This document shows, piece by piece, positions 54,535-62,520 of a stretch of DNA of 64,000 nt. Position numbers and translations under genes: made by a program. The notes under the pieces were generated by a model. That model was not told the origin of the DNA, searched no databases, and saw nothing but the letters and a program-made list of their open reading frames with translations. This DNA comes from Thermaurantimonas sp046295455 (GTDB lineage: Bacteria > Bacteroidota > Bacteroidia > Flavobacteriales > Schleiferiaceae). Numbering within the stretch: position 1 is the stretch's first letter; each line of letters opens with the position of its first letter. The stretch spans positions 62,001 through 126,000 of the forward strand of contig JBKBNI010000005.1 in NCBI GenBank assembly GCA_046295455.1. The letters are read 5' to 3'.

Positions 54535-54564
54535 TTTGATTTTTTGAATTTTGGTGTAGTTTTG
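54535..54564 (+). promoter_or_regulatory. Promoter of the 54588 gene
   Basis: TTTG at 54535-54538, an 18-base spacer and TAGTTTTG at 54557-54564 match the -33/-7 consensus. The box ends on a possible GTG start (54564), so translation more likely starts at the ATG at 54588. Confidence 0.55.
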
Positions 54565-54587
54565 TGCAAAGTTTTCAAAACGCGGTC

Positions 54588-55193
54588 ATGAATCCAAAAG
54601 TAAAATTGCTTGTTAATTCGTTGCTTCTTCTTGGTTCAATCTTTTTTGGGTATAAGATTTATGCATCTATCCGCAAGCCAATTGAGTTTAATGAAATCAA
54701 GAAGAAAAGATATGAAAAGATCATTGAACGCCTTAACCTTTTGAGAGATTTACAAATTGAATACAGAAAAATCAATGGTACCTACGCAAATGATTTTGAT
54801 GCTTTAATAGCATTTGCAGATACAGGTGTGATTGCCATTGAGGAGCGCAAGGATTCATCTTTTATGCGATATGATAAGATATACCAGACTGATGTAGTTG
54901 TAGATACAGTCATTATCAGGGTTCTTGGATACCGCACAGTCCGTGAGTCATTACTCTCAAACATCAGCGATATTAACTCCCTTCGCTACATTCCTTTTAC
55001 GGATAAGAAAGAATTTAAAATTGCGGCATCATCGATCGAACGCAATGGAATCATCTTTCCAACTTTTGAAATATCTGCAAATGATACCGTTATTTTCCAT
55101 GATTTAAAAGATGAGTATGGCCAATTTATATCAAAAGACAAATCATTAATCCTCGGTAGCCTCACCGAACCCATCGTTAGCGGCAATTGGTAG
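54588..55193 (+). CDS. Membrane-anchored protein of unknown function
   Basis: A 201-residue protein with one N-terminal membrane helix (residues 6-24, 'LLVNSLLLLGSIFFGYKIY'), then a basic coiled helix ('KKRYEKIIERLNLLRDLQIEYRK' region) and a C-terminal beta-rich domain with many Asp/Glu. The order of one membrane helix, a long amphipathic helix and a beta sheet is pilin-like, but there is no pilin-type cleavage site. It heads the DUF3822-rsmD run. No family is recognised. Confidence 0.75.
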   Translation: MNPKVKLLVNSLLLLGSIFFGYKIYASIRKPIEFNEIKKKRYEKIIERLNLLRDLQIEYRKINGTYANDFDALIAFADTGVIAIEERKDSSFMRYDKIYQTDVVVDTVIIRVLGYRTVRESLLSNISDINSLRYIPFTDKKEFKIAASSIERNGIIFPTFEISANDTVIFHDLKDEYGQFISKDKSLILGSLTEPIVSGNW

Positions 55194-55232
55194 AAATATT
55201 TACAGGATAAATTTTAAATAAAGAATACATCC

Positions 55233-56096
55233 TTGCTGGAATTAAGTACGGGCATACATCTGCTTCAAGAAACAGATGTCCACAAGTTACATGATTTGTT
55301 TAGTACACATTCATCTCTGCACATGTCCATCAGGATCAAACCTGATGGAATTTCCTTTTTAATGGTTTCTCAGACAGATCGCAAGGTGCTTTATTACAGA
55401 AATTATGCTGTGGAAAATTCACCGATGAGAATCAACCTGCTTGAAAATATTCTGCTTACTGAACAGCCTAATCTACTCTTTGCCGAAGTGATAAAGTGGT
55501 CGTTTTATGCCGAAACTTTTACCATAGTGCCCGAAAATATCTATGAGCCCTCTCACAATCAGCATTATATCAAGTACACATGTGATACTAAAGATCATGC
55601 GCTGATAGCTGCCGTTTATTCAGATGTTTCTAAGGCGTATTTCATTTTTTCGATAGACAGTGAGATCAATCAGTTTATCACAAAATTTAGCCCATCTAGG
55701 TTTCGGCTATCGAATACTTCGGTATCCGATCGAATTCTGCGAACGATGGAGATAACCGGCCAGGCTGTTTATGTTGATCTATTGAAAGATGGCTTCTTCA
55801 TATTGATTGGCAACAAGGGCAAACTTTTGCTATACAATTATTTCAAAACCGACACACCGGAAGACGTGGTGTATCACGTACTCTTTTGTATGGAGCAATT
55901 TGGGCTCAATCCCGAAAAAATCCCGGTTATGGTGAGCGGATATATTTCTGAAAACGATGCAAATCACGTTATTTTAAAAAAATTTATAAAAAACCTGCAT
56001 TTTGCCTCCTTGCCTAAAGGAGTTGATTTCCACCCGCTAATCGGAGATCAGAATTGTTATCACAATGCATTTACTCAGATTTTTGAAGTGCTATAA
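55233..56096 (+). CDS. DUF3822-family protein
   Basis: A 287-residue cytoplasmic protein of DUF3822, an actin/ASKHA-like unknown found next to rsmD throughout Bacteroidota. 'LHMSIRIKPDGISFLMVSQ' (residues 29-47) and 'VYVDLLKDGFFILIGNKGKLLLYNYF' (short form 'LLKDGFFILIGNKGKLLLYN') are the two matching sheet regions of the ASKHA-like halves. The start is TTG at 55233, since no ATG precedes the first family strand except one inside it. It ends two bases before rsmD, supporting the known pairing. Confidence 0.8.
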   Translation: MLELSTGIHLLQETDVHKLHDLFSTHSSLHMSIRIKPDGISFLMVSQTDRKVLYYRNYAVENSPMRINLLENILLTEQPNLLFAEVIKWSFYAETFTIVPENIYEPSHNQHYIKYTCDTKDHALIAAVYSDVSKAYFIFSIDSEINQFITKFSPSRFRLSNTSVSDRILRTMEITGQAVYVDLLKDGFFILIGNKGKLLLYNYFKTDTPEDVVYHVLFCMEQFGLNPEKIPVMVSGYISENDANHVILKKFIKNLHFASLPKGVDFHPLIGDQNCYHNAFTQIFEVL

Positions 56097-56098
56097 AG

Positions 56099-56689
56099 AT
56101 GAGAATAATCAGCGGGAAATTTAAAGCCAGGCGAATCATTGCACCCACCGGTCTCCCGGTAAGGCCTACCACCGATATGGCTAAAGAATCCCTATTCAAC
56201 ATATTGACTAACCTCTTTTACTTCGAAGAGATTCGGTCGCTCGATTTATTTGCCGGTACAGGCAACATCACGTACGAACTCGCATCCAGAGGAACCCGGG
56301 ATATTACTGCAGTAGACATCAATGGTATGTGTACCCGATTTATCCGGGAAACAGTCAAAAAACTTCAATTACAAGGAGTAAAAGTCGTTCAGCAGAATGC
56401 TTTGGATTTTATATCCAAAGCTTTTCAAAAGTACGATTTGATCTTTGCTGACCCTCCGTTTGATTTCCAGCACTACGATGAGCTCATAGAGAAGACATTT
56501 ATCAGAGATCTCCTTACTGACGACGGAGTGTTGGTAATTGAACATTCCGAGCGAAAAGACTTTTCAAATAATGTGTATTTTTACGACCATCGGAAATACG
56601 GAAGTGTACACTTTTCCTTTTTTAAAAAGACCGATGGGGAAGAACGCGATGAAAAAGAGCCACCTGATATTTACGGGACTGATTTGTAG
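56099..56689 (+). CDS. rsmD: 16S rRNA (guanine(966)-N(2))-methyltransferase
   Basis: A 196-residue SAM-dependent methyltransferase for G966 of 16S rRNA. 'MRIISGKFKARRI' start, 'RPTTDMAKESLFNIL', the SAM-site 'SLDLFAGTGNITYELASRG' and the catalytic 'DLIFADPPFDF' are all family-typical, with DPPF in place of the usual DPPY. It lies between DUF3822 and the M1 peptidase gene, which it overlaps by 41 bases. Confidence 0.95.
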   Translation: MRIISGKFKARRIIAPTGLPVRPTTDMAKESLFNILTNLFYFEEIRSLDLFAGTGNITYELASRGTRDITAVDINGMCTRFIRETVKKLQLQGVKVVQQNALDFISKAFQKYDLIFADPPFDFQHYDELIEKTFIRDLLTDDGVLVIEHSERKDFSNNVYFYDHRKYGSVHFSFFKKTDGEERDEKEPPDIYGTDL

Positions 56690-58793
56690 TCTTATAGCAA
56701 CTTACGAACTCAGCGCTCAAAATAGGTCGAATACCTCAAAATTCAGGAGAATAGAGGAGTGGAATACTCCCAATGCGTACCGGACTGCCTCCGGAGCGCC
56801 GGGATTCAGGTATTTTCAGCAGCGTGCCGATTACAAAATTTCAATTATTCTCGACGATCAGACACAATCCATCTACGGCGAAGAGGAAATCACATATCAC
56901 AATCTTTCGCCGGATGTGCTGACACACCTTTGGCTCCAGTTGGATCAAAACATCAGCCGAGATAACAGTACCTCACGCCTGATATCAAAGATGCGCATCC
57001 GCGATACCATGAGCGTAGAAAGCATGGCTTATTATTTTCCGGATTTTAAAGGTGGTTTTGAAATTACGCAGGTTGTTGATAAGACAGGAAGTGATGAAAA
57101 GTATTTTGTAAACGGCACAATGATGCGCCTTGATTTGAAGAAGCCTCTAAAACCAGGAGAGAAATATCGGTTTAAAGTCAGGTGGTCCTATCCGATCAAT
57201 GACCGGATGAAATACGGCGGACGCTCCGGCTATGAATATTTTCCGGAAGACGACAATTATTTATACGCTATTGCACAGTTTTTCCCACGCATGGCCGTGT
57301 ATAACGATGACCGAGGCTGGCAGACTCAGCAATTTCTGGGGCAAGGAGAGTTTACATTGCCGTTTGGCAATTACGATGTCCGGATTACCCTGCCGGCCGA
57401 TTTTATAGTCGCGGCCACCGGCGAGCTTCAAAACATCCGTAAGGTACTCACCAAGGAGCAGTTAAATAGATTTCAGCAGGCAAAGCGCTCTTTTGATAAG
57501 CCGGTCATGATCATCACACCCGAAGAGGCACGACTAAATGAGCGGTCCCGCTCTCAAGACACAAAAACCTGGCACTTCAGAGCACGAAATGTCCGGGACT
57601 TTGCCTTCGCTGCCAGCAGGAAGTTTATCTGGGATGCTATGAGCGTACGAGTAGGGGAGGCTACACCAATGGCGATGTCATTCTACCCAAAACAAGGAAA
57701 TCCCCTGTGGGAAGAGTATTCTACAAGAGTCGTAGCGCATACATTGCAGGTATATTCAAAATACACTTTTGATTATCCCTATCCGGTAGCCATATCTGTA
57801 CACACAGATCGGATTGGGATGGAGTATCCCATGATATGCTTCAACGGCGGTCGTCCCCGACCCGATGGCTCATACAGCAAAGCCACAAAGTACGGAATGA
57901 TCTCGGTGATCATTCACGAGGTTGGTCACAACTACTTCCCCATGATTGTTAACAGCGACGAGCGCCAGTGGTCTTGGATGGATGAGGGCCTCAACACCTA
58001 CCTGCAATACCTGGCCGAACAGGAGTGGGAGGAAAATTACCCTTCCCGCAGAGGTGCTCCACGCAACATCGTCGATTATATGAAAGGAGATCCTTCGACG
58101 ATGGTACCCATTATGACACAATCTGAATCTGTCTTACAATTTGGCAACAATGCTTATGGCAAGCCGGCTACCGGCCTGAACATTCTGCGTGAAACCATCT
58201 TAGGCCGCGAACTGTTTGATCACGCCTTCCGCCACTATGCAAACCGATGGAAATTCAAACATCCCACCCCTGAAGACTTTTTTAGAACGATCGAAGATGC
58301 TGCAGGCCAGGACCTCGCGTGGTTTTGGAGAGGTTGGTTTTACACAACAGAAGCTTGTGATCAGGCCATAAAGAGTGTAAAACTCTACACTCCCGGCATG
58401 ATCCTCAGGAGTAAGGATACCTCTTTTCAGGAGGTATCGGTAGATCAACTTCCCGACGAAGTAAAAGACCTGTTGACCAACTCCGAAAAGAAACTGATAC
58501 AGACCCCATTTTTTGCACAAATTGAGGTCGAAAACAAAGGGGGTCTAATCATGCCAGTCATTCTGAAATTTACCTACACCGATGACTCTAGCGAAGTAAT
58601 CCGGCTGCCTGCAGAAATATGGCTTAAAAATGAAAAAGAATTTTCAAAGGTGTTTCCATTAGAAAAGGAACTTAAGACCGTGGAATTAGACCCTGAATTA
58701 GAAACCGCAGATATCGATACCTCTAACAATATGATGGACGTTCAAACCCAGTCAAAGTTTTTTATTTTTTCAATCAAAAACCTTCAAAAGTGA
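56649..58793 (+). CDS. Secreted M1-family metallopeptidase
   Basis: A 714-residue exported zinc aminopeptidase. The ATG at 56649 gives a signal peptide ending near 'ELSAQ'; longer readings run into rsmD. The gluzincin site is complete: His423-Glu424-x-x-His427 in 'IHEVGHNYFP', with Glu446 in 'WMDEGLNTYLQYLAE' 19 residues on. The N-terminal beta-saddle has 'EEITYHNLSPDVLTHLWLQLDQN' (short form 'ITYHNLSPDVLTHLWL'), as in LTA4H-type members. It overlaps rsmD and the NlpC/P60 gene (GTGA). Confidence 0.95.
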   Translation: MKKSHLIFTGLICSLIATYELSAQNRSNTSKFRRIEEWNTPNAYRTASGAPGFRYFQQRADYKISIILDDQTQSIYGEEEITYHNLSPDVLTHLWLQLDQNISRDNSTSRLISKMRIRDTMSVESMAYYFPDFKGGFEITQVVDKTGSDEKYFVNGTMMRLDLKKPLKPGEKYRFKVRWSYPINDRMKYGGRSGYEYFPEDDNYLYAIAQFFPRMAVYNDDRGWQTQQFLGQGEFTLPFGNYDVRITLPADFIVAATGELQNIRKVLTKEQLNRFQQAKRSFDKPVMIITPEEARLNERSRSQDTKTWHFRARNVRDFAFAASRKFIWDAMSVRVGEATPMAMSFYPKQGNPLWEEYSTRVVAHTLQVYSKYTFDYPYPVAISVHTDRIGMEYPMICFNGGRPRPDGSYSKATKYGMISVIIHEVGHNYFPMIVNSDERQWSWMDEGLNTYLQYLAEQEWEENYPSRRGAPRNIVDYMKGDPSTMVPIMTQSESVLQFGNNAYGKPATGLNILRETILGRELFDHAFRHYANRWKFKHPTPEDFFRTIEDAAGQDLAWFWRGWFYTTEACDQAIKSVKLYTPGMILRSKDTSFQEVSVDQLPDEVKDLLTNSEKKLIQTPFFAQIEVENKGGLIMPVILKFTYTDDSSEVIRLPAEIWLKNEKEFSKVFPLEKELKTVELDPELETADIDTSNNMMDVQTQSKFFIFSIKNLQK

Positions 58794-59413
58794 AACGGTT
58801 GTGCCTTCACATCGCGGCATTTATGGTTGTGCTGGCCGGTTGTACAACAAAAAAAAACACCACCACATCCGGAGACGGACTCACTTTTGAATGGACGGAT
58901 AAGGTCACTCCCAATCTTCCAACCAAAGCAATTGAGTACAACGTTGAAAGCGCCAGTGAGCCGGCGCCCGTGATTATAACCACCTCGGAAGATGTCCGAT
59001 CGACAGACCTGAAAGCAGAAGCTATCACAAAATTTACTCTAGATTGGCAGGGGACACCTCACCGCATTGGAGGTATGAGCCGGGATGGAATCGACTGCAG
59101 CGGATTTACGGTTTTGATGTTTGAAACCTTGTTTGATCACCGGTTTACTGCTCGGCGGTCTGCTGATATCTTCACCGAAGTAGATCCTGTAAAAAAAAAT
59201 GAACTGAAACCCGGAGACCTCGTGTTTTTTAAAATTTACGGACGCAGAATCGACCATGTGGGTGTGTACATAGGCGATGGGCTCTTTGCACATGCCTCCG
59301 TACGCAAAGGGGTTATCTTTTCAAAATTGAGCGAGCCCTATTACGAGCAGCGCTTTTTCATGGGAGGACGTGTCAAGGGTCAGACTTTAAAAATGAGTTA
59401 CACCATTCAATAG
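58790..59413 (+). CDS. NlpC/P60-family (C40) peptidoglycan endopeptidase, lipoprotein
   Basis: A 207-residue lipoprotein with Cys18 in 'VVLAGCTTK'. The C40 cysteine peptidase domain has Cys103 in 'IDCSGFTV', His156 in 'RIDHVGVYIGDG' and His168 in 'FAHASVRKG', the Cys-His-His set. It cuts stem peptides between D-Glu and diamino acid, in wall turnover. It starts at GTG, overlapping the M1 peptidase stop by four bases, and ends four bases before ftsY. Confidence 0.93.
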   Translation: MKRLCLHIAAFMVVLAGCTTKKNTTTSGDGLTFEWTDKVTPNLPTKAIEYNVESASEPAPVIITTSEDVRSTDLKAEAITKFTLDWQGTPHRIGGMSRDGIDCSGFTVLMFETLFDHRFTARRSADIFTEVDPVKKNELKPGDLVFFKIYGRRIDHVGVYIGDGLFAHASVRKGVIFSKLSEPYYEQRFFMGGRVKGQTLKMSYTIQ

Positions 59414-59417
59414 CAAT

Positions 59418-60365
59418 ATGAATTTTTTCAAAAAAATATTTGGGAAAGAGGACAAGGCTAATCTTGACAAGGGATTGGAGAAAACGCGCGAAACGTTTCT
59501 TTACAGGCTTGGCAAAGCGATAGCCGGAAGGTCCACCATCGATAGCGAAGTGCTTGATGAACTCGAAGAAATATTGCTGAGCGCAGATGTGGGTGTCTCC
59601 ACTACGTTAAAAATCATCGAAAGAATTGAAACCCGTGTATCGAAAGACAAATACCTCGGCACTCAGGAATTGAATCGAATTCTCAGAGAAGAGATTGCCG
59701 GTCTGCTGGCCGAGAAAGGTACAGACAGGGAAAATGAACTGCCAGATGCCATTAAACCATACATCATCCTGGTAGTGGGTGTAAATGGAGTAGGGAAGAC
59801 AACCACCATCGGCAAGCTGGCTGCCAGGTACAAGAAGATGGGAAAAGAAGTTGTACTCGGAGCGGGAGACACCTTCAGAGCTGCTGCAGTGGACCAGCTA
59901 TGCACCTGGGGCGAAAGAGCCGGTGTGCCGGTAATCAAGCAGCAAATGGGCAGCGATCCGGCCTCCGTGGCATATGATACAGTACAATCGGCACTCGCGC
60001 GCAACGCAGATGTTGCCATCATCGACACCGCCGGTCGCTTGCACAATAAGACACATCTGATGAATGAGCTGGCCAAAATCAGACGTGTCATCCAAAAGCT
60101 GATTCCGGAAGCACCCCACGAAGTGATTCTGGTCATAGATGCTACTACAGGACAAAATGCCTTCGAGCAAGCCAAACAATTCAGTCAGGCTACTCAAGTT
60201 ACTTCACTGATAGTAACCAAGTTAGATGGAACGGCAAAAGGAGGAGTGGTGATCGGAGTAAGTGATCAGTTGAATATTCCAGTTCGCTATATCGGAGTAG
60301 GCGAGGGCATTGAGCACCTGCAATCCTTTGACAAAGAGGCTTTTGTAGATAGCTTTTTCGGTTAG
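59418..60365 (+). CDS. ftsY: Signal recognition particle receptor FtsY
   Basis: A 315-residue SRP GTPase that docks translating ribosomes at the membrane. P-loop 'VVGVNGVGKTTTIGKLA' near residue 121, then 'GAGDTFRAAAVDQL', the 'AIIDTAGRLHNKTHLMNEL' GTPase motif and 'TKLDGTAKGGVVIGVSDQ' are intact. Only a short N-terminal segment precedes the NG domain, as is usual in Bacteroidota. It follows NlpC/P60. Confidence 0.96.
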   Translation: MNFFKKIFGKEDKANLDKGLEKTRETFLYRLGKAIAGRSTIDSEVLDELEEILLSADVGVSTTLKIIERIETRVSKDKYLGTQELNRILREEIAGLLAEKGTDRENELPDAIKPYIILVVGVNGVGKTTTIGKLAARYKKMGKEVVLGAGDTFRAAAVDQLCTWGERAGVPVIKQQMGSDPASVAYDTVQSALARNADVAIIDTAGRLHNKTHLMNELAKIRRVIQKLIPEAPHEVILVIDATTGQNAFEQAKQFSQATQVTSLIVTKLDGTAKGGVVIGVSDQLNIPVRYIGVGEGIEHLQSFDKEAFVDSFFG

Positions 60366-60384
60366 TAATTCTTTCGGCCCATTT

Positions 60385-61455
60385 ATGGAGACGCCCCCTT
60401 CCGTCCTAATATGTGTGCTCAATTGGGGGTATGGACACGCAGCGCGATGCACCATCATTGCGAAACAACTTCTGCAACAAGGTCATCGGGTATACGTAGC
60501 TTCCGATGGGGAGGCATTGACTTTTCTGAAAAATCATTTGGAAAACTGCATATTTATACCCCTTCCTGAATACAGGATAAAATATTCAAAATCCGGCAAA
60601 TGGCTGATTTTAAAGATGATATTTACCTTTTTTTGGATGCTTCCCATTTTTGTAAGGGAGTGGATCGCCATTCGAAAATCGGTAAAAAAATACACTCCTG
60701 ATATCCTGATTTCGGATACAAGACCATTCTGCCATACATTTAAGATACCATCCATTTACATAACCAATCAGATAGAAATCAGACCATTTACACTTGGTGT
60801 CATCCATCGGTTACAAATGAGATTGTTTGACAGGATATGGATACCTTCCATAGAAGACGATCCGATCGGGGGATTTACGACAAGAGCATTTGGTCATATG
60901 AAGGCAAAAACGACCTACATCGGCTACATCCCTAACTACTCAGACTTTACTACTGAAAAAAAGGAAAAAAAATACGAAATCGCAGCCATTCTCAGTGGAC
61001 CTGAACCGGCCCGAACACAAATGGAAAATCTTATAAGACAGGAATTGAAAAAGATAAGTCAACCTACTGTACTTGTGAGGGGCATCGCCGGGGGAAGTGA
61101 GACACCCAGGGTAGAAGGACATGTAATAATATTTGACTTTTTACCACTGGAAGGAGTAGCAGACATTGTGTCTCAATCTAAAATCTACCTTGGAAGAAGC
61201 GGATTCAGCGGAATCAGTATGCTGGTAGGGCTACCTGTGAAAGCTATTGTAATTCCGACACAAGGGCAGCCGGAACAGGAAGCAAATGCAGCCTCCATGG
61301 CTCAAAATGGGATCGCAGTGGCATACAGGCAGGAAGACTTTAATCTGACGCATGCATTAGAAAAAATACAGTCCATAAAATCTTTGCAACATATCAAAAA
61401 CCACCGATGCAACTTTGCAGAACTTATAAAACCGTATAAATCGCACAACTATTAA
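60385..61455 (+). CDS. Glycosyltransferase, MurG/GT28-like
   Basis: A 356-residue GT-B enzyme. 'ICVLNWGYGHAARCTIIAK' at the N-terminus is the G-loop of the GT28-type acceptor domain (similar to 'GHGHAARS' in MurG relatives). The donor domain has 'YLGRSGFSGISMLVGLPVKAI' and 'PTQGQPEQEANAASMAQNG'. It matches the conserved Bacteroidota 'UDP-glycosyltransferase-like' family of unknown acceptor. Its stop codon TAA (61453-61455) overlaps the proposed ATT start of ruvX. Confidence 0.85.
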   Translation: METPPSVLICVLNWGYGHAARCTIIAKQLLQQGHRVYVASDGEALTFLKNHLENCIFIPLPEYRIKYSKSGKWLILKMIFTFFWMLPIFVREWIAIRKSVKKYTPDILISDTRPFCHTFKIPSIYITNQIEIRPFTLGVIHRLQMRLFDRIWIPSIEDDPIGGFTTRAFGHMKAKTTYIGYIPNYSDFTTEKKEKKYEIAAILSGPEPARTQMENLIRQELKKISQPTVLVRGIAGGSETPRVEGHVIIFDFLPLEGVADIVSQSKIYLGRSGFSGISMLVGLPVKAIVIPTQGQPEQEANAASMAQNGIAVAYRQEDFNLTHALEKIQSIKSLQHIKNHRCNFAELIKPYKSHNY

Positions 61456-61870
61456 AAAGCTCATCGCAATCGATGCAGGATTAAAACGATGTGGTATAGC
61501 CGAGACGGATATGCTACAGATCATTGCATCGCCCAGGGAAACAGTCGAAACCGCCTTGATTGAGAAGTACCTGACGACCGTATTAAGTGCTGAACCTATT
61601 GAGGCAGTGGTACTTGGCTATCCGCGCAACAATCTGGGAGGCCTGAATGAAGATGTAGAGAATATTTACCAAAAAATTATTAAACTGGTCGGGGAAAAAT
61701 TTCCGAATGTTTTGATACACAGAGTAGATGAGCGATTTACTTCCAAAATGGCCCAAAAGACTCTGATAGAAGCAGGACTGAAAAAAAAAGACCGGCAAAA
61801 AAAGGAAAATCTCGACCAGGTAAGTGCGGCCATCATTTTGAAAGACTACCTAGAATCACTTGGCCGATAG
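61451..61870 (+). CDS. ruvX: Putative pre-16S rRNA nuclease / Holliday junction resolvase RuvX (YqgF)
   Basis: A 139-residue RNase H-fold protein. The family's first strand 'LIAIDAGLKRCGIAETD' lies upstream of the only ATG (61511), and carries the catalytic Asp8, so a shorter product from that ATG would be dead. The frame is open back to a stop at 61427-61429; the only near-cognate starts are ATT at 61451 and ATA at 61436. ATT at 61451 gives the normal family length. It overlaps the stop of the upstream gene (ATTAA), suggesting coupled translation. 'VVLGYPRNNLGG' and 'DERFTSKMA' are the second and third sites, and 'DQVSAAIILKDYL' ends the fold. Confidence 0.85.
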   Translation: MKKLIAIDAGLKRCGIAETDMLQIIASPRETVETALIEKYLTTVLSAEPIEAVVLGYPRNNLGGLNEDVENIYQKIIKLVGEKFPNVLIHRVDERFTSKMAQKTLIEAGLKKKDRQKKENLDQVSAAIILKDYLESLGR

Positions 61871-62057
61871 CCAGAAGAAATTGAGTGAGGACTTAGATAT
61901 GTAGATATAAAGTATGTTTACAGAGTGTGCTTTCATTTTCTTAATAACTGTATTTAACATAATATAAATTATGATTAAAAAAAATTAATTACATGTCAAT
62001 GTGTTTTGCATTCATTAATATCCGTTCTTTGCAATTGACTTGAATACATTTTTAATT

Positions 62058-62252
62058 ATGAAAACTGGTAAAGTAAAATTCTACAATGAAGCCAAAGGTT
62101 ATGGTTTTATTGTAGCAGACGATCAAACGGGCGAAGTTTTTGTCCACGCCACAGGCTTAAACGACAAAATTCGTCAGGATGACCGGGTGCAATTTGAGGT
62201 CGAAACAAGCAGACGAGGACCTCAGGCTGTCAATGTAACAAGAATCTCATAA
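62058..62252 (+). CDS. Cold-shock domain protein (CspA family)
   Basis: A 64-residue OB-fold RNA chaperone. 'GKVKFYNEAKGYGFI' holds the first RNA-binding motif (KGYGFI) and 'EVFVHATGL' the second (VFVH). ATG at 62058 gives the standard length; a TTG at 62040 is rejected. It has a 188-base AT-rich upstream gap and a strong terminator, so a single-gene transcript, probably with the usual cold-responsive leader control. Confidence 0.95.
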   Translation: MKTGKVKFYNEAKGYGFIVADDQTGEVFVHATGLNDKIRQDDRVQFEVETSRRGPQAVNVTRIS

Positions 62253-62284
62253 TATAGACTGATTTTCTGTTCATTGTATTACAC

Positions 62285-62315
62285 AGAGCCGCATATGGAT
62301 GCGGCTCTTTTTTTT
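62285..62315 (+). terminator. Rho-independent terminator of the cold-shock gene
   Basis: AGAGCCGCAT (62285-62294) pairs perfectly with ATGCGGCTCT (62299-62308) around a four-base loop, then a run of T residues. Confidence 0.88.
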
Positions 62316-62520
62316 GAATCTAAATTGTGTTTATAAAAAAAGATGACTTTTAGCACAATGAATCCTTCATGATTGGATGAAATCAAAAAGCTCTTCCTTC
62401 CGGTAATTTGGTAAAATATCCACTCTTTTTATTTTATCTACATGCTTGTTCAAGCTTACATCTGTCAGGTTTTTGGCCCTTTGTGCACTATTAGATATAC
62501 CTATAAAAACAAGTTATCTA

